A stretch of DNA of 64,000 nucleotides from Citrus sinensis (Eukaryota > Streptophyta > Magnoliopsida > Sapindales > Rutaceae): positions 27,225,501 through 27,289,500 of the forward strand of contig NC_068559.1 in NCBI RefSeq assembly GCF_022201045.2, given 5' to 3'. Positions 13,324-35,292 of this stretch are shown here, in pieces. The translations under genes and the position numbers were made by a program. The notes beneath the pieces were generated by a model that saw only the letters and a program-made list of their open reading frames with translations, made no database searches and was not told the DNA's origin. Position 1 is the first letter of the stretch, and every line of letters begins with the position of its first letter.

Positions 13324-14207
13324 GTTTGGGATGGTAATTTTAACACGACCCTGATGAACTTAGATAATATGGGGCGGGCTCAACCTATACTAGATTAAAA
13401 TAAATTCAATATTCGGATTGAATTTTATTGACCCGAACTTGGTCCAAAATCAAATGAACTCACATATCTAAAATCCGGACCCGTATATATTTATTTTAAT
13501 ATTATTTTTTAATATAAATAGAAAAAAATTAGCTGACGCCTTAATTTCACACTTTCACAACCTTAGCCGCTTGTCATTCTTTTCCTCTCTCGTTAACCCT
13601 TCTCTTCTCTTCATCAAATGATCATTTTCCTCTATCTTTAGCTCTTCTCTTCATCAAATCACTATCGTCACTCGTCATCGCTTTGCCACCTTCGATGTGT
13701 TCATGTTCATCATCATCATCACCCTCCATTTAGCCACAGTTTGTCCGCCTTTGCCAATTGCAATCGTGGTTGTGACGTTGTAGTGGTGGTGGTCGTCATC
13801 ATTATATCATCAGTATCTGCCATTCGTTGCTTTGTCGGACGCCAATCCTTGAAGTTCGTGAACTGAATCCTTGAATCGTGAGTTTGAATTATAGACATGG
13901 ATTTGTATTTTGTGAATGTTATGCTACAATTTTATATTTGTGAATGGTTTATTGTTTCGAAACATTAAAATTTTTAGAATTTGTATTTGTATTTGATTTT
14001 TCAGAATTTGGTTTGTATTTATTTTTTTATTTTTTTTTATTTAAATGTAATCCAAGTTTAAAACCTGTAATTCAAAAATCCGAATTTTCTAAGTTTAACT
14101 TGTATCGGACCTAAACTCATGAAAAACAAATTTAAATTCAGATTCGATACAACATTTTAATGTCCGAGTCCTGAACCGAGAAGGCCGAACTCGGAAATTG
14201 CCATTCA
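13324..14207. mobile_element. Degenerate hAT-like non-autonomous transposon
   Basis: Flanked by a perfect 8-bp direct repeat TGTTTATT (13316-13323 and 14208-14215), the length typical of hAT elements. The ends are imperfectly inverted (TGGGATGGTAATTTT against TGAATGGCAATTTCC in reverse complement), related to the GGGATGGCAAT ends of the element at 54695-55513. No transposase coding remains. It sits between the divergent PDH E1 alpha and ISE2-like genes. Confidence 0.6.
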
Positions 14208-14215
14208 TGTTTATT

Positions 14216-14649
14216 ACAAATACCTCCAAGAAAATTTGACCATTTATGAGCAAAACAAAACAAAAGTGCACGTTTGTTTTGTATAGCTTGTGTACCGGTG
14301 AAAAGAGTTCTTTGAATATCAAAAATTCTTTTGAATATTTATGAGCAGGGTTTTAGGAATTTAAAAAAAAAAAATTATTTTCAGTTGAAAAAGAAGTTAC
14401 CGTTACCTACTTACCTGGGTGAAACAAACAAATGATAACCATGTGCACTAATTTGCTCTGTGATATCAACAAATGTCATGTTTTGTATTCCGATTAGGTA
14501 TTTTTAACTTACACAATTAAGTTAATAATTTTATCTTACATTTTCTCATCTCAATATCAAACAACTCCTAAAATATCTGACTAGCAAAATGAACAGATAG
14601 GCGATGACCCGGGAGGGCTCTCTATTATCCAGCAAAAATCGCTCCCGCC
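14216..14649. other. Presumed promoter and 5' leader of the ISE2-like gene
   Basis: AT-rich upstream sequence. Two upstream ATGs occur just before the chosen start: a 3-codon frame (14589-14600) and one beginning at 14604 that overlaps the start out of frame. No TATA box was assigned with confidence. Confidence 0.45.
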
Positions 14650-17600
14650 ATGTACTCACACTCTATCCTCTCGCGTTCAACCACATTCCCAGTCTTCGCC
14701 AATACGAAACCGTTCTCATTTCATCAGTTTCACACTCTCTCGCGTACCCTTGGCTTTTGCATACCCAAATCACTTCTATCATCTAATTCAATTCAATTTC
14801 AAGCCTCCTACAAGTCTCCTAAATCATTCTTCCCCACGGAGCACAAGCTCACCGACGCCGACGAAGCAGCAGATGAGTACGACGATGATATCGACGACGA
14901 CGACGATGAAGAAGCCGCCGACGAGTACGACGACGTTTCTGGCGAGGTCTCGGATGAAATTCAACAAAGTGATGACGAATTCGAAGTTTCTTCGGATTCG
15001 TCCCCGGCGCCGTCTTGGCGCGAAGAGTTTAAATGGCAGAGAGTGGAGAAGTTGTGTAATGAAGTTAAAGAATTCGGCAATGAAATGATCGATGTCGATG
15101 AACTCGCCTCTATTTACGACTTTCGTATCGACAAATTTCAGGTTTACGTTTACCTATTTTAATAAATTGTCAACGTGAATTCACATGCTTAATTGACTAT
15201 ATGTTGTGAGTTTTTTCGTTTCTTTTTCCTTTTTTAGCGATCATCTATTGAAGCATTTTTTAGAGGTTCTTCGGTGGTGGTTTCTGCGCCGACAAGCAGC
15301 GGAAAAACTTTGATTGCTGAAGCTGCGGCAGTTGCCACAGTAGCTAAACAACGTCGTTTATTCTATACAACACCTCTTAAGGCATTGTCTAACCAGAAGT
15401 TTCGTGAGTTTCGGTAATTACTTAATTAATTAATTACTTTTTATATTTGTGGAACAATTGCTGTTTTGTTTACTGATTTTGATTCATTTCCGCGTTCAGG
15501 GAGACGTTTGGTGACAATAATGTTGGTCTTCTCACTGGAGATTCTGCCATCAACAGAGAAGCTCAGATTTTAATAATGACTACTGAGATTTTGCGCAACA
15601 TGTTGTATCAGAGGTATATATCGTCAGTAATTTTGAGTAGACAAATGGAATGATAACTTATATAAAGTTAAATTTCATCCACCTCCCTCAACCAACGTTT
15701 TGTCTTATTACATGTAGACCCCTCGGTCCCATCTTTTGTAGGATAGGTAGACATCGGATGTTTCTAATAAGTTTATTATAAACTCTCTTGAGTTTAATTG
15801 ATATTTTGGAGGAGATTTATGTAAGCTTCAATTTGACAAGTTTTGAAGCCAAAGAGATCTATGTGCTTTCTAGACCGACTGTAAGGGAGGTCAACAAAAT
15901 TTTCCCTGTAGTAATTATGGGTTATGCTTAGGCCTTACCTGATATCTGCGTTTTTTTATTAAGAATTACTTAAGTTGATTGATGCAGCTAAGGATAGTGG
16001 TTTTCTCATGCAGTGTTGGGATGGTTTCTTCTGAGAGTGGTCTTTTTGATGTTGACGTGATTGTTTTGGATGAAGTTCATTATTTAAGTGATATATCTCG
16101 GGGCACAGTATGGGAGGAGATAGTAAGTACATTTTTAATTCATAACTCTGTTTTTATCAGCTTTATACATTCTTATGAGGTTAAATTGTTTTCAGATAAT
16201 TTATTGTCCAAAAGAAGTTCAAATTATATGCCTGTCAGCGACTGTTGCAAATGCAGATGAGCTAGCTGGCTGGATTGGTCAGGTAATGTCTTTCTGTTTC
16301 TATAGTTTCTGACCTTTGCAACCGGCTGGCTGGACTTCTGAGACTGTTAACTCGTTTATCTTATATCATATTCTAGATTCATGGTAAAACTGAGTTAATA
16401 ACATCATCCAGACGTCCAGTTCCGCTGACTTGGTACTTCTCGACAAAGACTGCATTACTACCTCTTCTTGATGAAAAGGGAAAACATATGAACAGGTATA
16501 TGTGGTCATTCTATAGTTCATTTTATTTGTTTTTTATTTAGCTCAATGGGAACCCAATTCTCTTCTCACCCATGTGAGTGGGGTTCAAACCCCAAACCTT
16601 TTATTTTCAACACAAGAGATTTTACCATCTCAAGTAGATAGCAATCACAAAGTTTATTTTATTCTCCTTGATTTTTTTTTTTTTTAAAATAATCTCCCAG
16701 GAAGACAGCAGTTGTACATGTAGTAAATAACAAGTCCCTATTTTACCTGTGAAATTTGAAACAGGAAGCTCTCACTCAATTATTTACAACTTTCTACCTC
16801 GGAAGTTAAACCATACAAGGATGGTGGCTCTAGACGAAGGAATTCAAGAAAACATACTGACATGAACTCTAATAATATTGTTACCAGCTTTGGGCAACAT
16901 CAACTTTCCAAGAATAGCATTAATGCAATTCGTCGGTCACAGGTCTGGATGTATTGCATAAATCCTCTGGTTATCATGGACTATGTTTTCTTTTTGAATA
17001 AGAACAATCAGTTATGGTTATTTTTTAGCCGACTTAAGGCTGTTCAGAGCAAATAAAAAATTTGATGTAATTATTGATGGATTTTTAATTTTCAGGTTCC
17101 TCAAGTTATTGATACATTATGGCACCTCAGGTCAAGGGATATGCTACCAGCAATTTGGTTTATTTTTAACAGGAGAGGATGTGATGCAGCCATCCAGTAC
17201 CTTGAAGATTGTAATCTACTGGATGAATGTGAGATGAGCGAAGTTGAACTGGCCTTGAAGAGGTTCCGGATTCTGTATCCTGATGCTGTCAGGGAGCCTG
17301 CCATAAAAGGACTTCTTAAAGGGGTTGCAGCACATCATGCTGGCTGTCTTCCTATATGGAAATCATTCATTGAAGAGCTTTTTCAACGAGGACTTGTTAA
17401 GGTAGTCTTTGCTACTGAAACACTTGCTGCTGGAATTAACATGCCTGCTAGGACAGCTGTCCTCTCATCTCTCAGCAAAAGGACTGCTAGTGGACGCATC
17501 CAGTTAACATCAAATGAACTGTTTCAAATGGCAGGTCGTGCTGGACGCAGAGGCATTGATAATAGGGGTCATGTGGTGTTGGTTCAGACCCCTTATGAAG

Positions 17601-19345
17601 GTGCAGAAGAGTGTTGTAAGCTTTTATTTGCTGGAGTTGAACCTCTTGTATCACAATTCACTGCTTCTTATGGAATGGTGCTGAATCTCCTTGCTGGTGC
17701 AAAAGTTATGCATTTATCAAATGAATCTGATGACATGAAAGCTTTACAAGCAGGTAGAAGTTTGGAAGAAGCTAGGAAATTAGTGGAGCAGAGTTTTGGA
17801 AACTATGTTGGGAGCAATGTAATGCTTGCAGCGAAAGATGAGCTTTGTAAAATACAGAAAGAGATTGATGTGCTGACTTCAGAAATTAGTGATGATGCTA
17901 TAGACAGGAAAAGCAGGAGACTTTTGTCGGAGGCGGCATATAAGGAGATGGCCAATCTACAGGAAGAGTTGAAGGCAGAAAAACGCTTTCGGACTGAACT
18001 GCGAAGAAGGATGGAACTGAAGAGATTCTCTGCCCTGAAAGATATTTTAAAGGATTTTGAAAATGGACACTTACCTTTTTTGTGTTTGCAGTACAAAGAT
18101 TCCGAAGGAGTTGAACACTCAGTCCCTGCTGTTTATTTGGGGAAGTTTGACTCACTTGATAGTTCAAAACTTAAGAACATGGCCTCAATCAATGATTCTT
18201 TTGCACTAAATAGATTAGCTCAGTCAAATGGGGATGACTATGATACTCAAGATGTCAAACCATCTTACTATGTGGCTCTTGGTTCAGATAATACTTGGTA
18301 CACATTTACAGAAAAGTGGATCAAAACTGTATATAGGATAGGCTTCCCTAATGTGGCTTTAGCTCAAGGAGATGCTTTGCCACGGGAAACAATGAGTCTC
18401 CTTCTGGATAAGGGGGAAATGCTGTGGGAAAAGCTTGCTGATTCTGAATTTGGTGGTTTATGGTGTATGGAAGGATCTCTAGAAACATGGTCGTGGAGTT
18501 TAAATGTGCCAGTTTTAAGTAGTCTTTCTGAAAGTGATGAGGTGTTGCACATGTCATTTGAATACCATGATGCTGTAGAAAATTACAAGAAACAACGAAC
18601 AAAAGTAGCGCGTTTAAAGAAAACGATAGCACGTACAGAAGGCTTCAAAGAATACAAGAAAATTGTAGACACAGTCAAGTTTACTGAGGAAAAGATCAAA
18701 CGTTTGAAGGCTAGATCAAAACGTTTGACCAAAAGAATAGAGCAAATTGAACCATCTGGTTGGAAAGAGTTTTTGAGGATTAGCAATGTCATACATGAAA
18801 CTAGGGCATTGGATATTAACACACAAGTAATTTTTCCATTGGGTGAAACTGCAGCTGCAATTCGAGGAGAAAATGAACTCTGGCTCGCAATGGTTCTTAG
18901 AAACAAAATCTTGCTAGATTTAAAGCCTGCACAACTTGCTGCTGTTTGTGCAAGTTTAGTCTCTGAAGGAATCAAAGTTCGATTATGGAAGAATAACAGC
19001 TCTATATATGAACCTTCCACTACTGTTATCAATGTCATTAACGTTTTGGATGAGCATAGAAGCTCATTCTTGGAACTTCAAGAGAAGCATGGGGTAGAGA
19101 TACCATGCTGTTTGGATAGCCAATTTTCTGGCATGGTGGAAGCCTGGGCTTCTGGTCTGACTTGGAGGGAAATGATGATGGATTGTGCCCTGGACGACGG
19201 GGATCTAGCTCGCCTCTTAAGACGAACAATTGACCTATTGGCTCAGATTCCTAAATTGCCTGATGTTGATCAAAGGCTGCAAAAGAATGCTGTGGATGCC
19301 TCTAATGTGATGGATCGACCTCCAATAAGTGAGCTAGCTGGATAA
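14650..19345 (+). CDS. ISE2: DExH-box ATP-dependent RNA helicase, chloroplast (ISE2 type)
   Basis: Ski2-like helicase. Family knowledge: ISE2 acts in plastids in RNA processing, and its loss alters plasmodesmatal transport and is embryo-lethal in Arabidopsis. Eight exons: 14650-15141, 15238-15413, 15500-15613, 16014-16122, 16196-16282, 16377-16495, 16765-16942 and 17096-19345. All are GT-AG with closed phase, giving 1174 residues (Arabidopsis about 1171). A Ser-rich N-terminus resembles a transit peptide and is followed by a very acidic Asp/Glu stretch. Helicase motifs: Walker A APTSSGKT (181-188), DEVH (280-283), SAT (311-313) and [10 protein letters not shown] (569-578). The C-terminal part ends [10 protein letters not shown] and resembles the DSHCT domain of Ski2/Mtr4 helicases. 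The final exon alone encodes 749 residues. A tRNA-like SINE lies in intron 6. Confidence 0.95.
16530..16690 (+). mobile_element. tRNA-derived SINE-like insertion in ISE2 intron 6
   Basis: An A-box-like TAGCTCAATGG (16539-16549) and a B-box GGTTCAAACC (16582-16591) are spaced as in a tRNA-type internal promoter. A long T run follows at about 16672. The sequence between does not keep tRNA stems. No clear target duplication was found, so the borders are approximate. Confidence 0.5.
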
Positions 19346-20562
19346 AATAATCTTGCTGCTTAAGAGGTATTATGAAAATAGACTCCTACATGGTGAAGTG
19401 AAATCTTTTCTACGGCCGGAATCATATACCTTTGTCTGGTCTTGGATCAAACATTCAACTGAGCCAACTTATGTTCAAGTTGGGGTTGGCTACAAGTTCA
19501 AATCTACAATTCACAATTTGGCAGAATGCTGGCATTAGCAGAATCCTAGCCAATGCCAGCAATAGGAACACCTAAATTTTGTAAGCCAGCTTACCAATTT
19601 ATGAATGATTTTTTGCATGGGGCATTATAGCATTGGGCACATAGCAAAGTCCTCTCTTGTCTTCAAATGTCCATAATTGTCTCAGTAAACACATTTTCAA
19701 AATCCAGCATTAACCAGTGCACCTTCAATGGTCGAGGGGAACTGTTCGGATATGGAGTCAGATGATGTCCGTTTTGCTTGGTCTTTGTATTGGGCATGTT
19801 TCTGTAATTATTGCCTCAAGTCGTTAAAAATGGTGCGAGCTTACAAATTTTACATGGGCTGGGAAATTGACATATGGTGTATGTTGCATTTACTCATGGT
19901 TTAGTCCATCTCCAAGTCAACGTTACCCCTGTGAAGGTGAAAAATTGGTTGCTTAGTCGTGGTATTGCAATACCACCAATTCACCGTAAGTCATAGGAAA
20001 GCGACGTAGTTAATCTCGTGCCATGAAATTACTCGGAACTTCGTTTGCCATTTCTTCTATCCTTTTTTCTCTAATCAAAATAGTCTCTGATTAATCAGTG
20101 ACCGTGTATCTGAATGCTGGAGAATGCTATGGTGGAAATTTGACTCGTCATTTATTCAGGATTTGAATAACTAGAAACTTAACATTCAACTATTAAATCA
20201 ACCAGATGGTTTCCATGCCTCGGATGATACTGTGGTCTATGTCCCCAACTGCAGAAAGAATGGGCCATGATCTCTGCCCATCTACTTGTAAGACGAAACT
20301 TTTTAAAATTGGGAAAATAAAAATGATATCAGCAACTTCGAAGATGTTATCTTTAACGTGGCCTAGACCGTTATATAATAATGGGAAATATTATTTTTTT
20401 AATATATTACTTTGGGATCAGATCCTCTCTTAATCTTATTTTTTTCTAAATAAATATTATTAACGTAATTAGTGGTTAATAAATTAAAATAATTAAATAA
20501 CTAAATATTAATCATACACTAAAATATAAGTACACAAGATTTATAAAAAATAAAAAGACTTC
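19346..20562. other. 3' flank of the ISE2-like gene
   Basis: Probably contains the 3' untranslated region, then AT-rich intergenic DNA. No coding exon recognised. Small frames (such as 20206-20433) have no family features. Confidence 0.45.
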
Positions 20563-20577
20563 ATATCAGGAAAGAAT

Positions 20578-20890
20578 TTTTTTTTTTAAATACTGTTATA
20601 CAGGACTGTAGGTATTACAATTAATATTTACAAACAGATTCTACAATTGGGACCTTCATCGTGGCATGTACTCTTCTGAAGCGCTGCCCAAATTCTTTAA
20701 ACCCTCTCAAATATTCGAGGGCTGTCCACTCTACTCACCTTTCGTGAGGAATAGACTGGCTCCACTCAATTATTTGATAATTGAGAAAGGATTGTAAATA
20801 AGCCCCATAAATACTTTCATGGAGGCTCGAACCCTTGCACTCATTATTCTAAGTGCAAAGGCTCTCCCACTGGACCAAATGCTCATTGGT
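20578..20890 (-). mobile_element. Full-length tRNA-derived SINE (copy A)
   Basis: Flanked by a perfect 15-bp target duplication ATATCAGGAAAGAAT (20563-20577 and 20891-20905). On the minus strand the head carries an A-box TGGTCCAGTGG (plus positions 20867-20877) and a B-box GGTTCGAGCC (20824-20833). The tail ends in a poly-A run, seen as T from 20578. These are the hallmarks of a Pol III-type SINE moved by LINE machinery. The body contains CCCTCGAATATTTGAGAG, shared with copy B at 39125-39396. Confidence 0.85.
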
Positions 20891-21774
20891 ATATCAGGAA
20901 AGAATCTTAGTCCATCACTTTGTCACCTAAATTTTTACAATGAGTTTTTCTCACCCAATGTTTTAATTTTTAATTTTTTTTTTACCATCAAACAGCTAAA
21001 AATAACATAATTTTTAATGAAAATTATAATAAGTCTATATTACCCTTAAATAATGTGAGTATTGTTTAGTTCTCTAAACTTAAAAGAAACAAATATTAAT
21101 TATGCATAAGGAGATAATACTTTTATCAGTTGATTATTTTAGATATCAATCGATGAAATTGTATTATAATACTTTTTTTTTGCTTAATATATTGAAATTC
21201 TTAGAATTTTTTTTTTTGAAATGCCTTAACAAAGCTAACGGCTTGGTAGTGAAATGAAAAAAATTGGAACATTAAATGAAAAAAATTGCCAAAAAAATTA
21301 GGTGAGAAAATAACAGAAAAAAATTACGTGAGAAAATAATAATATTCATATAATAATTAATTTGAGTTTCTCTCATTAAAAAAGAAAAGAAAAGTCTTTC
21401 ATAAAAATTATAACATTATAAATTTTGACTATGTATGTGCAGTATATATCTCTAGATCTAAATATGAAAAAAAAACGGAATTTGAAAAATAATATAGTTT
21501 CTGTTAACTGGTCATTCGTCAACTGATAAATGCACAGGGGCCAATGTTAATATGCAATCTTTCCCTTGATCCTTCACTCAAAAGTTCAAACCTCCAAACT
21601 AAGCAAGACCGGTGGCAATTAATCAAACCAATGAACCATGCTAGCCACCTAATCGCCTGAGCTACAATTCAAATGGCAAAATCGCAAGATAACCTCATTG
21701 ATTCTTAATGGTCCAGTTAGCAATAATATCAGCCACACGAAATAACACTGTCGCCTCGAATGGAGCTTAATACA

Positions 21775-22337
21775 TTACAGATTATGTTACTTACACATCA
21801 AATGGGATGATTGCACGTGCCCTACAGGAGAGAGGAAGAACATGCATTTGGTGGAGCTTGCTATGTTACAGACTCTGTATGTAACATAGCAAATAGGGAG
21901 CATCCACGCGTTGCAGGAGAGAGGAAAAGCTGTTGGAACTCAGCTGATACAAGGCCAGTTTGCACTGAGCTGTTAAATACAAAGTCTGCAACGTAGCCTT
22001 GTCCGCATTTGGAATTAAAGCTAGGTACTAAAGGTGTGTCTGTAAGTTACAGATTATGAAACTTAGCTAGCTCCGACTCCACAACAAAAATGCTACTAAC
22101 ATACGGCAGCAATTTGACCACCAAATGTCAAATTGTCAAAGCACCACAGTCTAGTCAACTTTTATTTTCTTTCGCTAGAAAATTCTAAGGACCTTATTAT
22201 GCTACATTCGCTGTAACATACAACCACTCAAAAACTAGTTTCTTTAAACCTTTAATTGTAACTACTCTAACAATTCAGGGGTTGTGGAAAATTAGTTTTA
22301 GGTAAGCCATGAGTTACAGCTAATATAACTTAGCAGC
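21775..22337. repeat. Iterated TTACAG motif with about 270-bp spacing
   Basis: Three related motifs (TTACAGATTATGTTACTTA, TTACAGATTATGAAACTTAG and TTACAGCTAATATAACTTAG) start at 21775, 22047 and 22314, spaced 272 and 267 bases. A fourth variant lies inside the hairpin at 21865. The sequence between is only weakly similar, so this may be an old, decayed tandem array. Confidence 0.4.
21858..21892. repeat. Perfect 13-bp inverted repeat (hairpin)
   Basis: The arms TTGCTATGTTACA (21858-21870) and TGTAACATAGCAA (21880-21892) are perfectly complementary around a 9-base loop. No U tract follows it, so it is not a Pol III terminator. Function unknown. Confidence 0.85.
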
Positions 22338-22890
22338 ACCCAAAATGGAATATGATATTATGACATTCGAGACTGATTGACAGATGCGAAGACGTTAATA
22401 TTTCGAAGGGAGGCTCCATATGGCCAATGAAGAGCAAAATAAATTAAATAATTGCAATTTTGTGCGGAACCTAACTTGTGCAAGTGAAAAAAGTTAGAAG
22501 AAAAAAAAAATATAGATGAATGGAATGAACATATATCTCAGGTTTTACATCACATATTACCTCTATTTACATGGGTGGCACAAAATGCCACAAACTTACA
22601 TTATGCTACAATCCTCCGAGCCATATTCCCTCCCCTCAGATTCTTTATTGGATTTGTGAGACAGAAATATGAGAGAATACAAGATGAATCCTGCAAAAGC
22701 TTTTCCACTTGCAGCGCTGTCAAACTTTCCAGTTCCAGCACCAGTGTACCTAATGTATGCTAAAGGCTATGCACAAATCATTGCAATTAGTCTTACTATC
22801 TGCTCAAAATTGTGCACGACGAGTTCAATCTAGGCAAAGTCAAAAACTGCAGCAAAAGATTAGTAAATACCATATCTACTGCAGGGCACA

Positions 22891-32253
<9,363 letters not shown>

Positions 32254-35200
32254 CTCGTAAAACCAAAACAAAAACTCTCTATCTTTCTCAAATCATGCTT
32301 TCAACTTCAATTAAACAGGAAAATCCTGCAATCAAAAACTTAACTCACTCAAAAAAAACCAACAAACGACGTCGTAGATCTAACACACGACAAAGAGCAG
32401 AATTTTATCCTAATCTCTTAACAGATCACCTAAATTACAAGTAATTAGCATTACTTGAAGATAAAGCAACGGTCAAAAACATAGATTAGCAGAGCAAAAT
32501 GGAAATATTATCGAAAGCGAAAATTACAATGAAGATAAGAAGATCGTTTCGTCGGCAAATTAGCAACAACGCAAAAATGAGAAAAAGTCTTCACAAAGAC
32601 GCTTCTTGTTTCGAGAGTTAATTACAGGAAAACAAAGGCTTTCGTTTTTTATTTTTCCCTTGAAATTTTTTTGAGGATTTTGTGAATTTTTAACAATGGT
32701 TTGACAGAGGGAATATGATAATTAAAACAGAGGATACACAACACAATGTTAAAAGAGAAGAGAAGCGAGAGAGTTTAGAATGTGGTATATATGGGAGATA
32801 TAATGGCTACGCAACGCAAGGGAAAATTTTGGAGAGTGCGGGGTCGGGAAAGAGTAAAATGTTACAGCCGGTAACCGGTTGCTTTCTGGTTGAGTTACTG
32901 GTTATAGGCGGTTAGCCAAGTCCTTTGTGTGGAAAAATTAGGGCAATGTTAGGGTTTGTTGAGCTCGTTCCAGATTTGGCCTTTGGGAGCGTAAGCGTAC
33001 TAAGCACGATCACTGTTCCTGTATATTAAAAAGAGCCCCAGGTGTAGCAGTAGCATTGGCAATTAAGTGAAGGGTATATTTGAAAAAAAATGTAATTGCG
33101 TATTTTATGGTAGAGTTTTTAAATAATAATAATAATAGTAATAATAATTAATGCGTTGTGATATTCTGTTATGTGATACTTTTGATTGGTTTAGGGTTAG
33201 GGCAAGTGTATAGATAGATTTTAGATGTTGATCTTGCTGTTTCGTTTGGTATGAGGTGAGAGTGGCTGTTGGTAATTTCAGTTGGGTTTCTTTTTTATAT
33301 CTTAGGTATCTCAATGTCAGGCATTATTGTAAATTAACAACTAAATTGAAAGTTAAGTCATTTTCCATTATCTAAGGTATATTTTCCCAGCTGGCAATAG
33401 GAGTAAATAAATTTGAAATCACTTTTTAACTTCGCAAAAGGTTGAATAATTATCAGAATTTTGCGCCTGTAATTGGATGTCTAAGTGAGATGGGCTGATC
33501 TGAGCCGGGCCTAGCTCAACTAATGTCTCCAAAACCCTAGCCGGGATGGAAGGACGCCTAGTTTTGGGCCTACGTCACGACTACCATTTTAATGTAAAAA
33601 CTATATTGGGAGTGGGCTTCAAAAACTATATTAAAATAAAACTCCATTTTCAATTATACTTGTTTTGATATCAAAAGCACCATTTTCTTCTTCAACCCTA
33701 TAAAGGAAAATGATGTTTGTCCCGGGCCAAATCCTGAAAAATACAAAATGGTATCTTTTTGTTTTTAATTTTTAATTTTTTTGCTTCTCCAAAACACTGC
33801 CATTTTTGATATCTTCGTTTTTGCTTCTCCAAAAGAAACCGTAAGTCTCTTCCTCTTCGTATCTTCGTTTCACCTGAGACAGATAGAAGAATTCGTTAGT
33901 TTCCTTACCGAAGAATTCATTTCGCCTGGAATTCCTTACCAAAAAAATCATAGTCGAATTATATATTTAATGGAACTGAAACTTGTTTTGAGACGGATAT
34001 GTGAGAAACAATAGGAAAACTGGTTGATAGAAGAATGAGGAGTATGTTCCATATTACTTGGTTTAAGAAATGTTATGATTGGAAAGAACTTTGCGCCTGA
34101 AACTTTTGTTTTAAAGTTCTCATGTGCCGACGCAATTTGTATATGATTTTATGAGATTTTGACCAGTGCTTGGCTGTTGATTTATGTGGTAAAGACTGTA
34201 AAGATGGATTATTTAATTGATCAATTCAATCGCAAGAGTACAAGGATGTGTTTTCTTGTTTCTATTGCTTCCAAATTGGACGGAATGTGAAATTTTGATT
34301 TTTTTCTTCAGTTCAGCTTAAGACGAAGAGGATGGAGCTTTAATTAGTAGATCTCGTTCTGCTGTCGACTCAAGGGCTGTGGATCTCGGTCGAGGATGGA
34401 AGAAACGAAAAAGAAAAAAAAAAAAGAAAACCACGCAAATAAGAAAATGGAGAAGCAAAAAAAAATTAAAAACAAAACAACAACGTTTTGTATTTTTCGA
34501 GGTTTGACCCGGAGCAAACATCAGCACTCACCCCATAAATGCTGTTTTTTTTTTCTTCCTTTTTTTTTGGGTCAATTTTCTCACTTCTAAAATAAAATAA
34601 AATAAAATGGATTCTTAATTCTCTTGCAATCTTGTTCTCCACCATCTACACAAAATAACTATCGTGTGTGATTGCTCAAACTTAAAATAAATATATTTAA
34701 GCCCTAGTTTAAAAGTAGTGTTTAAGTATGAGAATAAATAATTTGTAAGGAAAAGAAAAGAAACAAATATTATTTCAATAGAATATTATATATATGAGGG
34801 GTCGCAAGCCAAAAAACAAAAAGAAAATGACATGTTGATACATTGAAAGAGTTTGCAGATAAAATAGATAATAGAATGCCAGGGTTTTATGAGCTTTTTT
34901 ATTTTTTTTGATAGAGGGTTTTATGAGAGTTAGAAGAGAGAGAGAAACAATTGATGAATTTTTTAATACTATATTTTTACCTGACCTAACACATCACTAA
35001 ATAGTAAAAAGTAAGTCGATCAAACTTACAGTAGAATGAAACTATGTAAAACAATAACTATGAAATCCGGCTCCAAAGAGAAAATATCTTTCTCCTCGTA
35101 CCTTTGTCCACATGGCACATTGTTGAACATTGCAAACACAACATGAACTCTATAAGTTTATCCTATTTAAGAGATTCTACTTACAAAATAAAGATATTTT

Positions 35201-35292
35201 AGTTCTCCAACTTTAAATACACCAGAGCCCCTCTTGTATCTCTTATTCTCTTATTCTTTTTTATTTTTTTAGTTGTTATTATCAATATTCTT
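32254..35292. other. SIN3-like promoter/leader and intergenic DNA
   Basis: About 32254-32700 probably holds the 5' leader of the SIN3-like gene and perhaps a leader intron. The rest is AT-rich with short A/T runs. The small frames (for example 33781-34014 and 34396-34590) are low-complexity and unsupported. Confidence 0.45.

Larger units (their letters stand above)
20906..22890. other. Intergenic region between ISE2-like and SIN3-like genes
   Basis: AT-rich to about 21530, then more mixed in composition, with an iterated TTACAG motif cluster and a strong hairpin (separate entries). The two genes converge here, so their 3' untranslated regions lie at the edges; about 22560-22890 is probably the SIN3-like 3' end. 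No protein-coding gene recognised. Confidence 0.45.

Noticed and set aside
18583..19038. Open frame of 151 codons on the minus strand
   Set aside because: Shadow of the last ISE2 exon. It has no domain and the plus strand is clearly coding.
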